Source: Mycolicibacterium palauense
Lineage (GTDB): Bacteria; Actinomycetota; Actinomycetes; Mycobacteriales; Mycobacteriaceae
Assembly: GCF_002592005.1 (NCBI RefSeq)
Contig: NZ_NVQF01000035.1
Span: forward strand, 1-59,594
Reading direction: 5' to 3'
Length of the DNA stretch: 59,594 nt
In this document: positions 46,476 through 55,128 of the stretch, piece by piece
How positions within the stretch are numbered: position 1 is the first letter of the stretch
Layout of the letters: each line of letters opens with the position of its first letter
Notes under the pieces: generated by a model
What the model was told of the DNA's origin: nothing
The model's input: the letters and a program-made list of their open reading frames with translations, nothing else
Database searches by the model: none
Made by a program: the position numbers and the translations under genes

Positions 46476-47315
46476 CTACGCCAGCCGGGTGATCTCCACG
46501 ACCACGTCGAGGTCGGTGGACCCCTCACCGGAGTAGATGCCCTTCAGCGGGGTGACGTCGGCGTAGTCGCGGCCGACACCGACACTTATGTACTGCTCGT
46601 TGATCTCGGTCTCGTTGGTGGGGTCGTAGTTCCACCAACCGCCGGTCCACGCCTGGATCCAGGCGTGACTCTGCCCGTCGACGGTGTCGCCCACCGCGGC
46701 CTTGGCCTTGGGGTGCAGATACCCCGACACGTAACGTGCCGGAATTCCCATGCCCCGCAGCAGGATCAGCGTCAAATGGGCGAAGTCCTGACAGACGCCC
46801 TTGCCCTCACGCAGCGCGTCCAGGCCCGAGGAGTGCACCCCGGTGGTACCCGGGACGTAATTGAGCTCCTCCCGCACCCAGCTCGCGGCCTCGATGACGG
46901 CCTCGCGCGGGTCGTGGTACTTGGCGATCCGGCGCCCGACACGCGAGATGCGCTTGCTGGCCGGGGTGTAGTCGGTGGGGCTGAGCACCTCGTAGAACCG
47001 GTCGACGACCGCCTCGGTGTCCAGATCCTCCCAGCTGGCCAGTTTCTCGGGTGCCTCGGGCTTGTCGGTCTCCACCACCGACGACGCGGTCACCTCCAAC
47101 TCGGTGTGCGGCGCGTGCAGGTCGAAGGCCGTCACCGCGGTTCCCCAGTAGTCGACGTAGCGATAGGACCTGGTGGCCGGTGCCGTCTCGACGCGGTTGA
47201 GGATGACGTTCTGGCGGGAGTCCGAACGCGGCGTGAGCCGGGCCTCGTTGAACGACGCGGTCACCGGCGACTTGTAGGCATACCCGGTCGCGTGCACCAC
47301 CCGCATGCGCCACAT
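46476..47315 (-). CDS. Transglutaminase-like protein (Rv2409c-like)
   Basis: A 279-residue protein with an N-terminal beta domain (MRVVHATGYAYKSPVTASFN) and a transglutaminase core. The catalytic triad is Cys in GKGVCQDFAHL near 175, His in GQSHAWIQAW near 220 and Asp in WWNYDPTNE near 235. It is the third gene of a widespread trio with an Alpha-E protein and a circularly permuted ATP-grasp protein, for which a peptide-forming and cross-linking role has been proposed. The ATG at 47315 is preceded by AAGGAA; a longer open frame upstream is not supported. Cytosolic location likely. Confidence 0.9.
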   Translation of the reverse strand: MWRMRVVHATGYAYKSPVTASFNEARLTPRSDSRQNVILNRVETAPATRSYRYVDYWGTAVTAFDLHAPHTELEVTASSVVETDKPEAPEKLASWEDLDTEAVVDRFYEVLSPTDYTPASKRISRVGRRIAKYHDPREAVIEAASWVREELNYVPGTTGVHSSGLDALREGKGVCQDFAHLTLILLRGMGIPARYVSGYLHPKAKAAVGDTVDGQSHAWIQAWTGGWWNYDPTNETEINEQYISVGVGRDYADVTPLKGIYSGEGSTDLDVVVEITRLA

Positions 47316-47346
47316 CAGCAACTTCCTTTCACACACATGCTCATCG

Positions 47347-48324
47347 TCAGATCTCGCCCTCTTCGATGACCAGCGACCCGTTGCGTCCGGCATCCGTCCA
47401 CGCCACCCAGGGGGCGGCGTGGAAATACTGCAGGGCCAACGCTTCCCCGACCTCATAGCAGGTCTGCTGCAGGGCGGCCAGCCGCTCGTCGAGCGACTCC
47501 AACAGCACCCCGGGCCGCAGGAACTCCAGCTCGCTGCGCGCCCGGCCCAACAGCCGCTGCGCCTCGGCGGTGCTGCCGACCCGGTTGTGCGGCCGGTTGA
47601 GCAGCTCGTCGAGGCTGTGCTCGGCCAGGCGCAGCGAGTAGAACACCGACCGCGGGAACAGACGATCCAGCAGCATGAACTCGACCACCCGCGCCGCGTC
47701 GAGCACCCCGCGGTAGGTGCGCAGGTAGGTGTCGTGGGCGCCGGCCGAGCGCAGCACGGTCACCCACGCCGGCGAGGACGCGCTGTCACCGACCCGCGAC
47801 AGCAGCATCCGCACGGTCATGTCGACACGCTCGATGGCCCGGCCCAGCACCATGAAGCGGTACCCGTCGTCACGGGACAGCGTGGAGTCGGCCAGCCCGG
47901 CGAACATCGCCGCACGCCCCTCCACGTAGCTCAGGAACTCGTGGGGGCCCAACCGCTTGGCGGCGCGCTCGCGTTCGGGCAGCGCGTTGTAGGTGGTGTT
48001 GAGGCACTCCCACATGTCGGTCGAGGTCACCTCGCGGGCGCCGCGGGCGTTCTCGCGGGCCGCGGAGATGGCGTCGACGATCGAACACCCGCCCAGGCTG
48101 TTGCGCGAGAACGCCACCAGGTCGGTCAGCGACCAGACGTCCAGCGACTCCTCGGGGGGCTCGATCCCCAGGACCCGCAGCAGCACGCGCGACGTCTCGT
48201 CCGGGTCGACGCTGGCGTCCTCGAGCAGCTGATGGACCGTGACGTCGAGAATGCGGGCGGTGTCGTCGGCGCGTTCCACATAGCGACCGATCCAGTACAG
48301 CGATTCGGCGTTGCGAGCCAGCAT
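47347..48324 (-). CDS. Alpha-E domain protein (Rv2410c-like)
   Basis: A 325-residue, almost fully helical protein of the Alpha-E family. It begins MLARNAESLYWIGRYVERAD, the family hallmark. Internal motifs are TMWECLNTTYNALP-like TDMWECLNTTYNALPER and SLDELLNRPHN. It overlaps the upstream ATP-grasp gene by one base (TGATG), so both are made together. The biochemical role is unknown; it occurs together with ATP-grasp and transglutaminase partners in many bacteria, which suggests a shared modification pathway. Confidence 0.9.
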   Translation of the reverse strand: MLARNAESLYWIGRYVERADDTARILDVTVHQLLEDASVDPDETSRVLLRVLGIEPPEESLDVWSLTDLVAFSRNSLGGCSIVDAISAARENARGAREVTSTDMWECLNTTYNALPERERAAKRLGPHEFLSYVEGRAAMFAGLADSTLSRDDGYRFMVLGRAIERVDMTVRMLLSRVGDSASSPAWVTVLRSAGAHDTYLRTYRGVLDAARVVEFMLLDRLFPRSVFYSLRLAEHSLDELLNRPHNRVGSTAEAQRLLGRARSELEFLRPGVLLESLDERLAALQQTCYEVGEALALQYFHAAPWVAWTDAGRNGSLVIEEGEI

Positions 48325-50099
48325 CAGTCCACCACCGCCTGCTGTTGTTGCTGCTGGTTCTGCTGTTGCCCGCCCTGGGTGACGGGTTGTTGTCGGATGG
48401 TCAACGACTGCGAGTTCGGGCCGGCGCCGTCGCTCTTGGCGCCCTTGGCCGACTTCCCGGCCCTCGTCGACTTCTCCGCCTTCTCGGCCTTCTCGGACTT
48501 CTCGGCCTTCTCGGCCTTCTCGGCCACCGTCGGCGGCAGGCTGCGCACCACCTCCGCGGCGGCCAGCTCCCGATCGGCTCCCGAGGTCCGCGAGGCCAGC
48601 ACCCAGGTGTCCTTCGAGCCGCCGCCCTGGCTGGAGTTGACCACCAGCGAGCCTTCGGGCAGCGCGACGCGGGTCAGGCCGCCGGGCAGCACCCAGACAT
48701 CGTCACCGTCATTGACGGCGAACGGGCGCAGGTCGACGTGGCGGGGGGCGAGGCTGCCGTCGATCTCGGTGGGCACGGTGGACAGCTGCACCACCGGCTG
48801 GGCGATCCAGCCCCGCGGGTCGGCCCTAATCTTCTTGGTGATCGTCGCGAGTTCCTTCTCCGAGGCGTCGGGCCCGAACACAATGCCGTAGCCGCCCGAG
48901 CCCTCGACCGGCTTGATCACCAGTTCATCGACGCGGTCGAGGACCTCCTCGCATTCCTCTTCCAGCCAGCACCGGTAGCTGTCGACGTTGGCCAGCAGCG
49001 GCTTCTCCCCGAGGTAGTACTCGATGATGGTGGGCACATAGGTGTAGACGAGCTTGTCGTCGCCCACCCCGTTGCCCACCGCGCTGGAGATCACGACATT
49101 GCCGGCGCGGGCGGCGTTGAGGATGCCCGCCACCCCCAGCACCGAGTCGGGCCGGAAGTGCAGCGGGTCCAGGAAGTCGTCGTCGATGCGGCGGTAGATG
49201 ACGTCGACCTGGCGTTCACCCTCGGTGGTCCGCATGTACACGGTGTTGTCGCGGCAGAACAGGTCGCGGCCCTCGACCAGCTCGACGCCCATCTGCCGGG
49301 CCAGCAGGGAGTGCTCGAAGTAGGCGGAGTTGTACACGCCGGGGGTCAGCACCACCACGGTCGGGTCGGCCTCGTTGGTGGCGGCGGCGTTGCGCAGCGC
49401 CCGCAACAGGTGCGAGGAGTAGTCGCCGACCGCGCGCACCCGGTTGGACGCGAACAGGTTCGGGAACACCCGCGCCATGGTGCGGCGGTTCTCCATCACG
49501 TAGGAGACCCCCGACGGTGAGCGCAGGTTGTCCTCGAGCACCCGGAAGGTGCCCTGACCGTCGCGGATCAGGTCGATACCCGCGACGTGGATGCGCACCC
49601 CGTTGGGCGGGACGATCCCGGCGGCCTCCCGGTGGAAGTGCTCACAGGAGGTCACCAGCCGGCGCGGGATGACGCCGTCACGCAGGATCTCCTGGTCGCC
49701 GTAGATGTCGTCGAGGTACATCTCCAGCGCCTTGACCCGCTGGATGATGCCCTTCTCCAGCCGCGACCACTCCGCCGCGGAGATCACGCGCGGGACCAGG
49801 TCCAGCGGGAAGGGCCGCTCCTGGCCGGAGAGCGAGAAGGTGATGCCCTGGTCGACGAACGCACGCCCGAGGGCCTCGGCGCGCGCCTCGAGGTCGTCGG
49901 CGTCGGACGGGGCCAGCTCGGCGTAGATGTTCTTGTAGGGCCCCCGCACGTTGCCCGCGGCGTCGAACATCTCGTCGAAGGCGTCCGAATACTTGCCACG
50001 CGAGTTGTAGCCGTCGAAGATCCGTTCGAACTCTTTCTTCTGCCGGGCGTTGCTGCGCGACTGCCGGCCGGTCTCGCTGGGCAATGTTCGAAGGCTCAC
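48324..50099 (-). CDS. Circularly permuted ATP-grasp protein (Rv2411c-like)
   Basis: A 591-residue circularly permuted ATP-grasp type 2 protein. FLEDN-like FRVLEDNLRSPSGVSYVMENR near 190, VIYRRIDDDFLDP near 290 and VIKPVEGSGGYGIVFGP near 385 form the nucleotide and metal site. The family is thought to make amide bonds. The last ~75 residues are low complexity: a 9-bp repeat encodes KAEKSEK-type units and the end is glutamine-rich (QQNQQQQQQ). These tails look flexible and dispensable. The start is GTG at 50099. First gene of the trio with the Alpha-E and transglutaminase genes. Confidence 0.88.
   Translation of the reverse strand: MSLRTLPSETGRQSRSNARQKKEFERIFDGYNSRGKYSDAFDEMFDAAGNVRGPYKNIYAELAPSDADDLEARAEALGRAFVDQGITFSLSGQERPFPLDLVPRVISAAEWSRLEKGIIQRVKALEMYLDDIYGDQEILRDGVIPRRLVTSCEHFHREAAGIVPPNGVRIHVAGIDLIRDGQGTFRVLEDNLRSPSGVSYVMENRRTMARVFPNLFASNRVRAVGDYSSHLLRALRNAAATNEADPTVVVLTPGVYNSAYFEHSLLARQMGVELVEGRDLFCRDNTVYMRTTEGERQVDVIYRRIDDDFLDPLHFRPDSVLGVAGILNAARAGNVVISSAVGNGVGDDKLVYTYVPTIIEYYLGEKPLLANVDSYRCWLEEECEEVLDRVDELVIKPVEGSGGYGIVFGPDASEKELATITKKIRADPRGWIAQPVVQLSTVPTEIDGSLAPRHVDLRPFAVNDGDDVWVLPGGLTRVALPEGSLVVNSSQGGGSKDTWVLASRTSGADRELAAAEVVRSLPPTVAEKAEKAEKSEKAEKAEKSTRAGKSAKGAKSDGAGPNSQSLTIRQQPVTQGGQQQNQQQQQQAVVD
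48473..48523 (-). repeat. 9-bp coding repeat (Lys-Ala-Glu/Lys-Ser-Glu)
   Basis: CTTCTCGGC-type 9-bp units recur about six times on the plus strand and encode alternating Glu-Lys-Ala and Glu-Lys-Ser triplets near the C-terminus of the ATP-grasp protein. Confidence 0.85.
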
Positions 50100-50152
50100 G
50101 AGTCACATGCTGCACTAATTTGCCTGTTTCGGCAGGCCACTGAACCGCAATT

Positions 50153-50235
50153 CGGTGACGAAACTCCGTTGCGCGGTGCTGGAGCATCCTGGGAGGCACC
50201 GCACCCCGCCCGTGCCCTGCGGTGACGAAACTCCG
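50153..50235. repeat. 16-bp direct repeat in the ATP-grasp/rpsT gap
   Basis: CGGTGACGAAACTCCG occurs identically at 50153-50168 and 50220-50235, 67 bp apart, in the 277-bp gap 50100-50376 between divergent genes. The distance is about six helical turns, so the copies could be paired protein sites. The rest of the gap holds the promoters and the rpsT ribosome-binding site. Confidence 0.85.
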
Positions 50236-50376
50236 CGGCGGCCCGACGACTTTGGGAGATCCACCGCCCGGCTGGTAACCTGAACAGTCGCTGCCCGCAA
50301 CCGGGCGCCTTGGACCGCGCCCGCCGGGGCCGGGCCGGACCATCACCCAGCTTGAGATTTACGAAGGAACTGACGC

Positions 50377-50637
50377 GTGGCCAACATCAAGTCGCAGGAA
50401 AAGCGCATCCGCACCAACGAGCGCGCCCGACTGCGCAACCAGTCGGTGAAGTCGTCGCTTCGTACGGCTGTGCGCGGGTTCCGCGAGGCTGTGGACGCCG
50501 GCGACAAGGACAAGGCCGCCGAACTGCTGGCGTCGACCAGCCGCAAGCTGGACAAGGCCGCGAGCAAGGGCGTCATCCACCGGAACCAGGCGGCGAACAA
50601 GAAGTCCGCGCTGGCGCTGGCCCTCAACAAGCTCTGA
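50377..50637 (+). CDS. rpsT: 30S ribosomal protein S20
   Basis: 86 residues with the S20 sequence [20 protein letters not shown] at the start and [19 protein letters not shown] at the end, rich in lysine and arginine and all helical. It binds the 5' domain and helix 44 of 16S rRNA. The start is GTG at 50377 with GAAGGAA 7-10 nt upstream. It is transcribed alone, divergent from the ATP-grasp gene and convergent with holA. A gap with 13-bp repeats and a hairpin follows. Confidence 0.97.
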   Translation: MANIKSQEKRIRTNERARLRNQSVKSSLRTAVRGFREAVDAGDKDKAAELLASTSRKLDKAASKGVIHRNQAANKKSALALALNKL

Positions 50638-50696
50638 CCCGCCCAGCGCCCCGATCCGGGCGCGCGGCAGCTCGGCTGGCACCACAGACCGACTCC

Positions 50697-50735
50697 TCGG
50701 ACTGACCCCTCGGGCTGACTCCTCGGGCTGACTCC
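50697..50735. repeat. 13-bp tandem repeat, three copies, downstream of rpsT
   Basis: TCGGACTGACCCC, then TCGGGCTGACTCC twice, in direct tandem between rpsT and holA. Non-coding. Confidence 0.88.
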
Positions 50736-50754
50736 TAAGACCGACACCGAGGCT

Positions 50755-50776
50755 CCACCGGCACGTCTACCGGTGG
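50755..50776. terminator. Hairpin between rpsT and holA
   Basis: CCACCGG (50755-50761) and CCGGTGG (50770-50776) form a perfect 7-bp stem with an 8-nt loop that contains the holA stop codon. It can end transcripts from both convergent genes; no T tract is seen. Confidence 0.55.
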
Positions 50777-51741
50777 CCACCGCCGTCGGCCAGTTCGGCC
50801 ACCCGCCGCACGGCCTTCTCCAGCGCATAGTCCGCGTCGGCCGCGGCGCCCTTCACATCGGCGTTGAGCGCCGCGACGACGCGCACCGCACTGGCCACCT
50901 TGTCCCGCGACCACCGGCGGGACTGCTTCTGCGCTTTCTGAATCCGCCACGGCGGCATCCCGAGTTCCCCGGCCAGCCGGTAGGGATCACCCGAGACCGG
51001 CCCGACCCGGGCGATGGTGTGCACGGCCTCGGCGAGCGCGTCGGCGAGCACGACCCGCGGCTCCCCGCTCATCATGGCCCAGCGCAACGCCTCCGCGGCA
51101 CCCTCCACATCGCCGACGATCGCCTTGTCGGCGATGTCGAACCCCTTCACCTCGGCCCGCCCACTGTGGTAGCGCCGGACGGCACCGGGATCCACCCGCC
51201 CGTCGGTATCGGCCACCAATTGTGAGCAGGCGGCGGCGAGTTCGCGGATGTCTGAGCCCACCGCGTCGATGAGCGCGGCGACCGTGTCGTCACTCACCTT
51301 GACCTTGAGCCCGCGGAACTCGCGACGCACGAAATCAGCCCGCTCGGCGGCCTTGACGATCTTGGCGCAGGGGTGCACGCGCGCGCCCAGGTCGCGCAGC
51401 TGACCCGCCAGCGCCTTGGCGCGGCCGCCGCCGGAGTGCACGACCACCAGAACGGTTCCGGGCGGCAGATCGGCGGCCGCCGACCCGATCAGCGCCACCG
51501 CGTCCTTGCCCGCCTCGGCGGCGGCCTCGAGCACCACCACCCGCTCGTCGGCGAACAACGACGGGCTGAGCAGTTCGGCGAGTTCACTGGTGCCGACCTC
51601 GCCGGCGCGCAGACGATTCACCGGGACATCCTCGGTCCCGCTGTCCGCCCGGGCATCCCGCACGATCTCGGCGATGGCCCGCTCGACCAGCAACTCCTCA
51701 TCACCCAGGACCAGGTGCAGTCCCGGAACCTGTTGACTCAC
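50767..51741 (-). CDS. holA: DNA polymerase III delta subunit HolA
   Basis: A 324-residue clamp-loader subunit that opens the sliding clamp. The N-terminus [20 protein letters not shown] is the degenerate P-loop region of the delta family; [19 protein letters not shown] and the C-terminal collar [20 protein letters not shown] are typical. Its GTG start overlaps the comEC stop (GTGA), so it is translated with the competence genes. This order, comEA-comEC-holA, is the same in M. tuberculosis and many other bacteria. Confidence 0.93.
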   Translation of the reverse strand: MSQQVPGLHLVLGDEELLVERAIAEIVRDARADSGTEDVPVNRLRAGEVGTSELAELLSPSLFADERVVVLEAAAEAGKDAVALIGSAAADLPPGTVLVVVHSGGGRAKALAGQLRDLGARVHPCAKIVKAAERADFVRREFRGLKVKVSDDTVAALIDAVGSDIRELAAACSQLVADTDGRVDPGAVRRYHSGRAEVKGFDIADKAIVGDVEGAAEALRWAMMSGEPRVVLADALAEAVHTIARVGPVSGDPYRLAGELGMPPWRIQKAQKQSRRWSRDKVASAVRVVAALNADVKGAAADADYALEKAVRRVAELADGGGHR

Positions 51742-53312
51742 CCCACGATGGTGTCACGACCCACCGACGCCGCCGCGGCGTACCCGGCCGGCGGACCCGA
51801 CAGCGTCCAGGCGAGCAGGCACACCGCGACCGCGGCGGCGGCACGCCGGAACCAGCGCCGCCGCCACAGCAGCAGGGCCGCCAAGCTGCTCAGCGCCACC
51901 ACCGTGACCCCGGTGACCCCGGAGGGCACCGGCACGGTCGCGGCCGGCGCGGTGCCCAGCCAGTGCGCGACGTGCTGCAGCCACCACAGCGGCGGGCCGG
52001 TGAAGCGCATCGCCAGCCGCGCCCCGTCCGGCCAGAACGTGCCCAGCGCGGCCGCGGCGGTCCCCAGCAGCGTGATCGGCGGGATCACCGCGGCCACCGC
52101 CAGGTTGGCCAGCACCCCCACCACGCTGACCGCGCCGCTGACCCCGGCGACCAGCGGCGCGGTCACGAACTGGGCCGCCGCGGCGACGGCGACGCCGTCG
52201 GCCAGCGGCCCGGGCCAGCCCCGGGTCTTCAGGAGCCCCGACCACCGCGGCGCGATAAGCACCAGCGCCGCCGTCGCCGCCACCGACAACGCGAACCCGA
52301 CGTCGACGGCCATCTGCGGGGCCACGACCAGCACGGCGAGCACCGTGCCCGCCAGCGCGGGGACGGCCTGGCGCCGCCGGGCCGTGAGCACCGCCAGCAG
52401 CGCCAGGGCGCCCATCACCGCCGCCCGCAGCACACTGGCCGTCGGCTGCACCACCACGACGAACGCGGCCAGCGCCAGACCGGACAACACGACAGCGCCG
52501 CGCGGGCCCACGAGGTAGGCCGACAGCAGCACCGCGCCGCACACGATGGTGACGTTGGCGCCCGACACCGCGGTCAGGTGCGTCAGTCCGGCCGCGCGGA
52601 ACTCCCGCTGGGTGCCGGCGTCGAGGGCCGAGGTGTCCCCGAGTACCAGTGCCGGCAGCAGCGCGGCCCGGCCGGCGGGCAGTACCGCAGTCGCGTCGAC
52701 GGCGAACCGTTCCCGGATGTCCGCGGCCATGCGGTGGATGACGTGAGCCCGCCCGACATCGGGTGCACCGGCCGCGGTCAGCACGGCCACGGTCAGGTCA
52801 TGGCGGGTGGGCGGGGCGATCCCGGCCCGGAACCGCACGGGAGTGCCCGCACCGATGCGTCCGAAGTCGACCGCGGGCGCGAACACCACGACCAGGCCAC
52901 CGGCGTCCTGGGCGTCCAACCGCCGCAGGTTGGCCCGCAGCAGGACCCGCCCGGAGCCGAGCGGACGCGGGCTCTCCGTCACCACGACCGTGACGTCGCC
53001 GACCGTCCCGAACCGCTGGGTGACCGGATGGTGGGCCACGGCGTCGCCGCGCAGGGTGATCGCCACCGCGAAGCCCGCGCCGACCACGGCGGCCGCCGCG
53101 GCGGCGGTGCCGAGAGCCCGCGCGGCGGTGCCGGCCGTCGTGCGGGTCCTGCGCCACAGCACGGCCGCGCCCCCCACCGCCAGGCAGCCGCCGACGAGCA
53201 CTGGGCCGACGGCCCAGCGGATACCCAGCGCGGTGACCAGCCACGCCGTCAGCGCCGCGGGCACCAGCCGCAGATCCAGGACCGGGCCCGGGGGTGCGGC
53301 GGGGGCGGGCAC
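51738..53312 (-). CDS. comEC: ComEC/Rec2-type DNA channel protein, no C-terminal hydrolase domain
   Basis: A 524-residue membrane protein with ten or more hydrophobic segments. The Competence domain motif [16 protein letters not shown] lies near 245, and an N-terminal OB-like region ([20 protein letters not shown]) precedes it. The C-terminal metallo-beta-lactamase domain found in many ComEC proteins, thought to degrade the non-entering strand, is absent. ComEC forms the inner-membrane channel for single-stranded DNA in naturally competent bacteria; its role in mycobacteria is uncertain. GTG start, 8 bp after the comEA stop. Confidence 0.9.
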   Translation of the reverse strand: MPAPAAPPGPVLDLRLVPAALTAWLVTALGIRWAVGPVLVGGCLAVGGAAVLWRRTRTTAGTAARALGTAAAAAAVVGAGFAVAITLRGDAVAHHPVTQRFGTVGDVTVVVTESPRPLGSGRVLLRANLRRLDAQDAGGLVVVFAPAVDFGRIGAGTPVRFRAGIAPPTRHDLTVAVLTAAGAPDVGRAHVIHRMAADIRERFAVDATAVLPAGRAALLPALVLGDTSALDAGTQREFRAAGLTHLTAVSGANVTIVCGAVLLSAYLVGPRGAVVLSGLALAAFVVVVQPTASVLRAAVMGALALLAVLTARRRQAVPALAGTVLAVLVVAPQMAVDVGFALSVAATAALVLIAPRWSGLLKTRGWPGPLADGVAVAAAAQFVTAPLVAGVSGAVSVVGVLANLAVAAVIPPITLLGTAAAALGTFWPDGARLAMRFTGPPLWWLQHVAHWLGTAPAATVPVPSGVTGVTVVALSSLAALLLWRRRWFRRAAAAVAVCLLAWTLSGPPAGYAAAASVGRDTIVG

Positions 53313-53320
53313 CGGGTGAC

Positions 53321-54247
53321 TCAGACGCGGACACGGTCGCGCAGTTTGGCCAGCCGCGCCGGCCCGATGCCGTCGACGTCGCCGAGTTGGTCCACGCTGT
53401 CGAATGAGCCGTGTTCATCGCGCCAGGCCACGATCGACTCGGCGGTGACCGGCCCCACCCCCGGCAGGGCGTCCAGCTGCTCGACGGTGGCGGTGTTCAG
53501 GTTCACCGCGGCGCCCGCCGGCGCGGTCCCCGACCCCGAACCGGGCGCGGGGAGGGCCGCCGACGTCGCCCCGGTGACCGAGCTTCCCATCAGCGCGGGC
53601 GCTCCCGGCGCCGTGGAGACCCCGACGACCACCTGCTCCCCGTCGGCGAGATGGCGGGCCATGTTCAGGCCGACGGTGTCGGCGCCGTCGAGGGTTCCGC
53701 CGGCGGCGCTCACCGCGTCGGCCACCCGGGCGCCCGGCGTCAGGGTCACCAGACCGGGGGTTTGGACCAGCCCGACGACGCTGACGACCAGTGGGGCGTC
53801 GCCGGCCGGGGGACCCGGCGTGCTGGAGGCGACCATGTCCACGGCGGGCAGTTTCGCCGAGACGACCGGGGCCGGATCGTCGCGCACCAGGGTGAACACC
53901 GTGACCAGGACGGCCAGCACGGCGACCCCGCCCAGCGCGATCGCCCCGGCCCGGCCGGGGTCGGCGCGGACCGCGGCCAGCCACCCTTCCCGCTGCGCCA
54001 CGGCTTCCGGAAGCCAGCGCGGCAGCAACGCGTTGGCCGCGCCGTCGTGGCCGTCATCCGGCGCGTCGGAGGGCCCGTCGGAGGACCCGTCGGGGGGCCC
54101 GTCGGACCCGCGGCCGGCGACGCACCACTGGTCGACCGGGCCGACCGGGTCGTCCGGGCCGGGTTCCGCGGCCTCGGCGACGGACGTGGCCGCGGCCGGA
54201 CCGGCCAGTCGATGGTGTAGCCGCTCACCGGGGGGATCTGCTCGCAT
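53321..54247 (-). CDS. comEA: ComEA-like DNA-binding protein (SLBB plus helix-hairpin-helix)
   Basis: A 308-residue protein. The first ~100 residues are cytosolic and contain a Gly-Pro-Ser-Asp repeat (DGPPDGSSDGPSDAPDDG). A single membrane segment (AIALGGVAVLAVLVTVFTLV) follows near 115. Then come an SLBB domain (VVSVVGLVQTPGLVTLTPG) and a C-terminal pair of helix-hairpin-helix motifs (NLNTATVEQLDALPGVGPVT, VDGIGPARLAKLRD) for DNA binding. The ATG at 54247 is probably leaderless: TAGGTT ends 7 nt upstream. First gene of comEA-comEC-holA. Confidence 0.9.
   Translation of the reverse strand: MRADPPGERLHHRLAGPAAATSVAEAAEPGPDDPVGPVDQWCVAGRGSDGPPDGSSDGPSDAPDDGHDGAANALLPRWLPEAVAQREGWLAAVRADPGRAGAIALGGVAVLAVLVTVFTLVRDDPAPVVSAKLPAVDMVASSTPGPPAGDAPLVVSVVGLVQTPGLVTLTPGARVADAVSAAGGTLDGADTVGLNMARHLADGEQVVVGVSTAPGAPALMGSSVTGATSAALPAPGSGSGTAPAGAAVNLNTATVEQLDALPGVGPVTAESIVAWRDEHGSFDSVDQLGDVDGIGPARLAKLRDRVRV
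54065..54100 (-). repeat. 12-bp coding repeat in comEA
   Basis: GTCGGAGGGCCC and two variants in tandem (plus strand) encode the Gly-Pro-Ser-Asp stretch of the cytosolic part of ComEA. Confidence 0.8.
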
Positions 54248-54254
54248 GTGCCCG

Positions 54255-54260
54255 AACCTA
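54255..54260 (-). promoter_or_regulatory. -10 box of leaderless comEA
   Basis: TAGGTT on the minus strand lies 7 nt before the ATG at 54247, and no Shine-Dalgarno is present. Confidence 0.65.
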
Positions 54261-54378
54261 TGTACCGGCACCGGACACGACCATGCCCACCAACGGTTTT
54301 CGCATCGATCTGTGGATGACGGCGCGACTGTGCACGGCAGTCCCGGGCGGCCTCCGCCGCGTCGGCGCGGCCCCGGGG

Positions 54379-54384
54379 TAGTGT
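54379..54384 (+). promoter_or_regulatory. -10 box of leaderless TetR gene
   Basis: TAGTGT lies exactly 7 nt before the GTG at 54392, which has no Shine-Dalgarno. Confidence 0.65.
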
Positions 54385-54391
54385 CGTCGCC

Positions 54392-55042
54392 GTGACGGGG
54401 AACCTCGTTCCGACCACCGCGGGCCTGCGTGAGCGCAAGAAGCAGCAGACGCGGCACACGCTGATCGTGGCCGCGTTGGACCTCGCCGAGGAACAGGGCT
54501 ACGAACACACCACGGTGGAGCAGATCGCCGACCGGGCCGAGGTCTCGGCGCGCACCTTCGCGCGGTACTTCCCCACCAAGGACAGCGTGATCCTGTCGGT
54601 GCTGGCCTGGCTGGCCGCCGGCGTCCGGGACGGGCTGCGAGACGTCCCCGGTGACGTGTCGTCGTTCGACGCGCTGCTGCGGGCCACGTTGTCGCTGCTG
54701 GACCGCACCGAGCGGGGCGCGATGGCGATGCGCCCGGACCGGCTCCTGACCGTGCTGCGGGTCGTGCACTCCTCGCCGGGCATGCAGGCCGCGGCGGCCG
54801 ACGTCTGGTCGACGAGCACCGCGGCGGCACTGGCCGAACGGATCGGCGACGTCGCCGGCGACCGGACCATCCAGCTGATCAGCGGGGTGTGGTCGGCGAT
54901 CCTCACCAGCGCGTGGAGCGAGCTCGGCGCCCTGCAGGCCGCCTCCGCGGTCACCGCGGAAACCCTGCCCGGACAGATGGCAACCGCCCTGATCAGGGCG
55001 TATGACGACTTCGCCGAAGTCGCCGGCAACCCGCGTCGCTGA
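54392..55042 (+). CDS. TetR-family transcriptional regulator
   Basis: A 216-residue repressor. The N-terminal helix-turn-helix is YEHTTVEQIADRAEVSARTF followed by ARYFPTKDSVIL, typical of the family. The C-terminal ligand domain is unassigned. The GTG at 54392 is probably leaderless. It precedes, by 86 bp and on the same strand, an oxidoreductase gene that has its own Shine-Dalgarno, and may regulate it. The eis gene of the M. tuberculosis locus is not present here. Confidence 0.88.
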   Translation: MTGNLVPTTAGLRERKKQQTRHTLIVAALDLAEEQGYEHTTVEQIADRAEVSARTFARYFPTKDSVILSVLAWLAAGVRDGLRDVPGDVSSFDALLRATLSLLDRTERGAMAMRPDRLLTVLRVVHSSPGMQAAAADVWSTSTAAALAERIGDVAGDRTIQLISGVWSAILTSAWSELGALQAASAVTAETLPGQMATALIRAYDDFAEVAGNPRR

Positions 55043-55128
55043 CGGCGCCGCCACGCCACCCCGCGGGGTGTACATTCGCGCCAGAGTGTCTACTCAGGGT
55101 GGTCCACTCACCGGTAGAAGGAGCGTCG

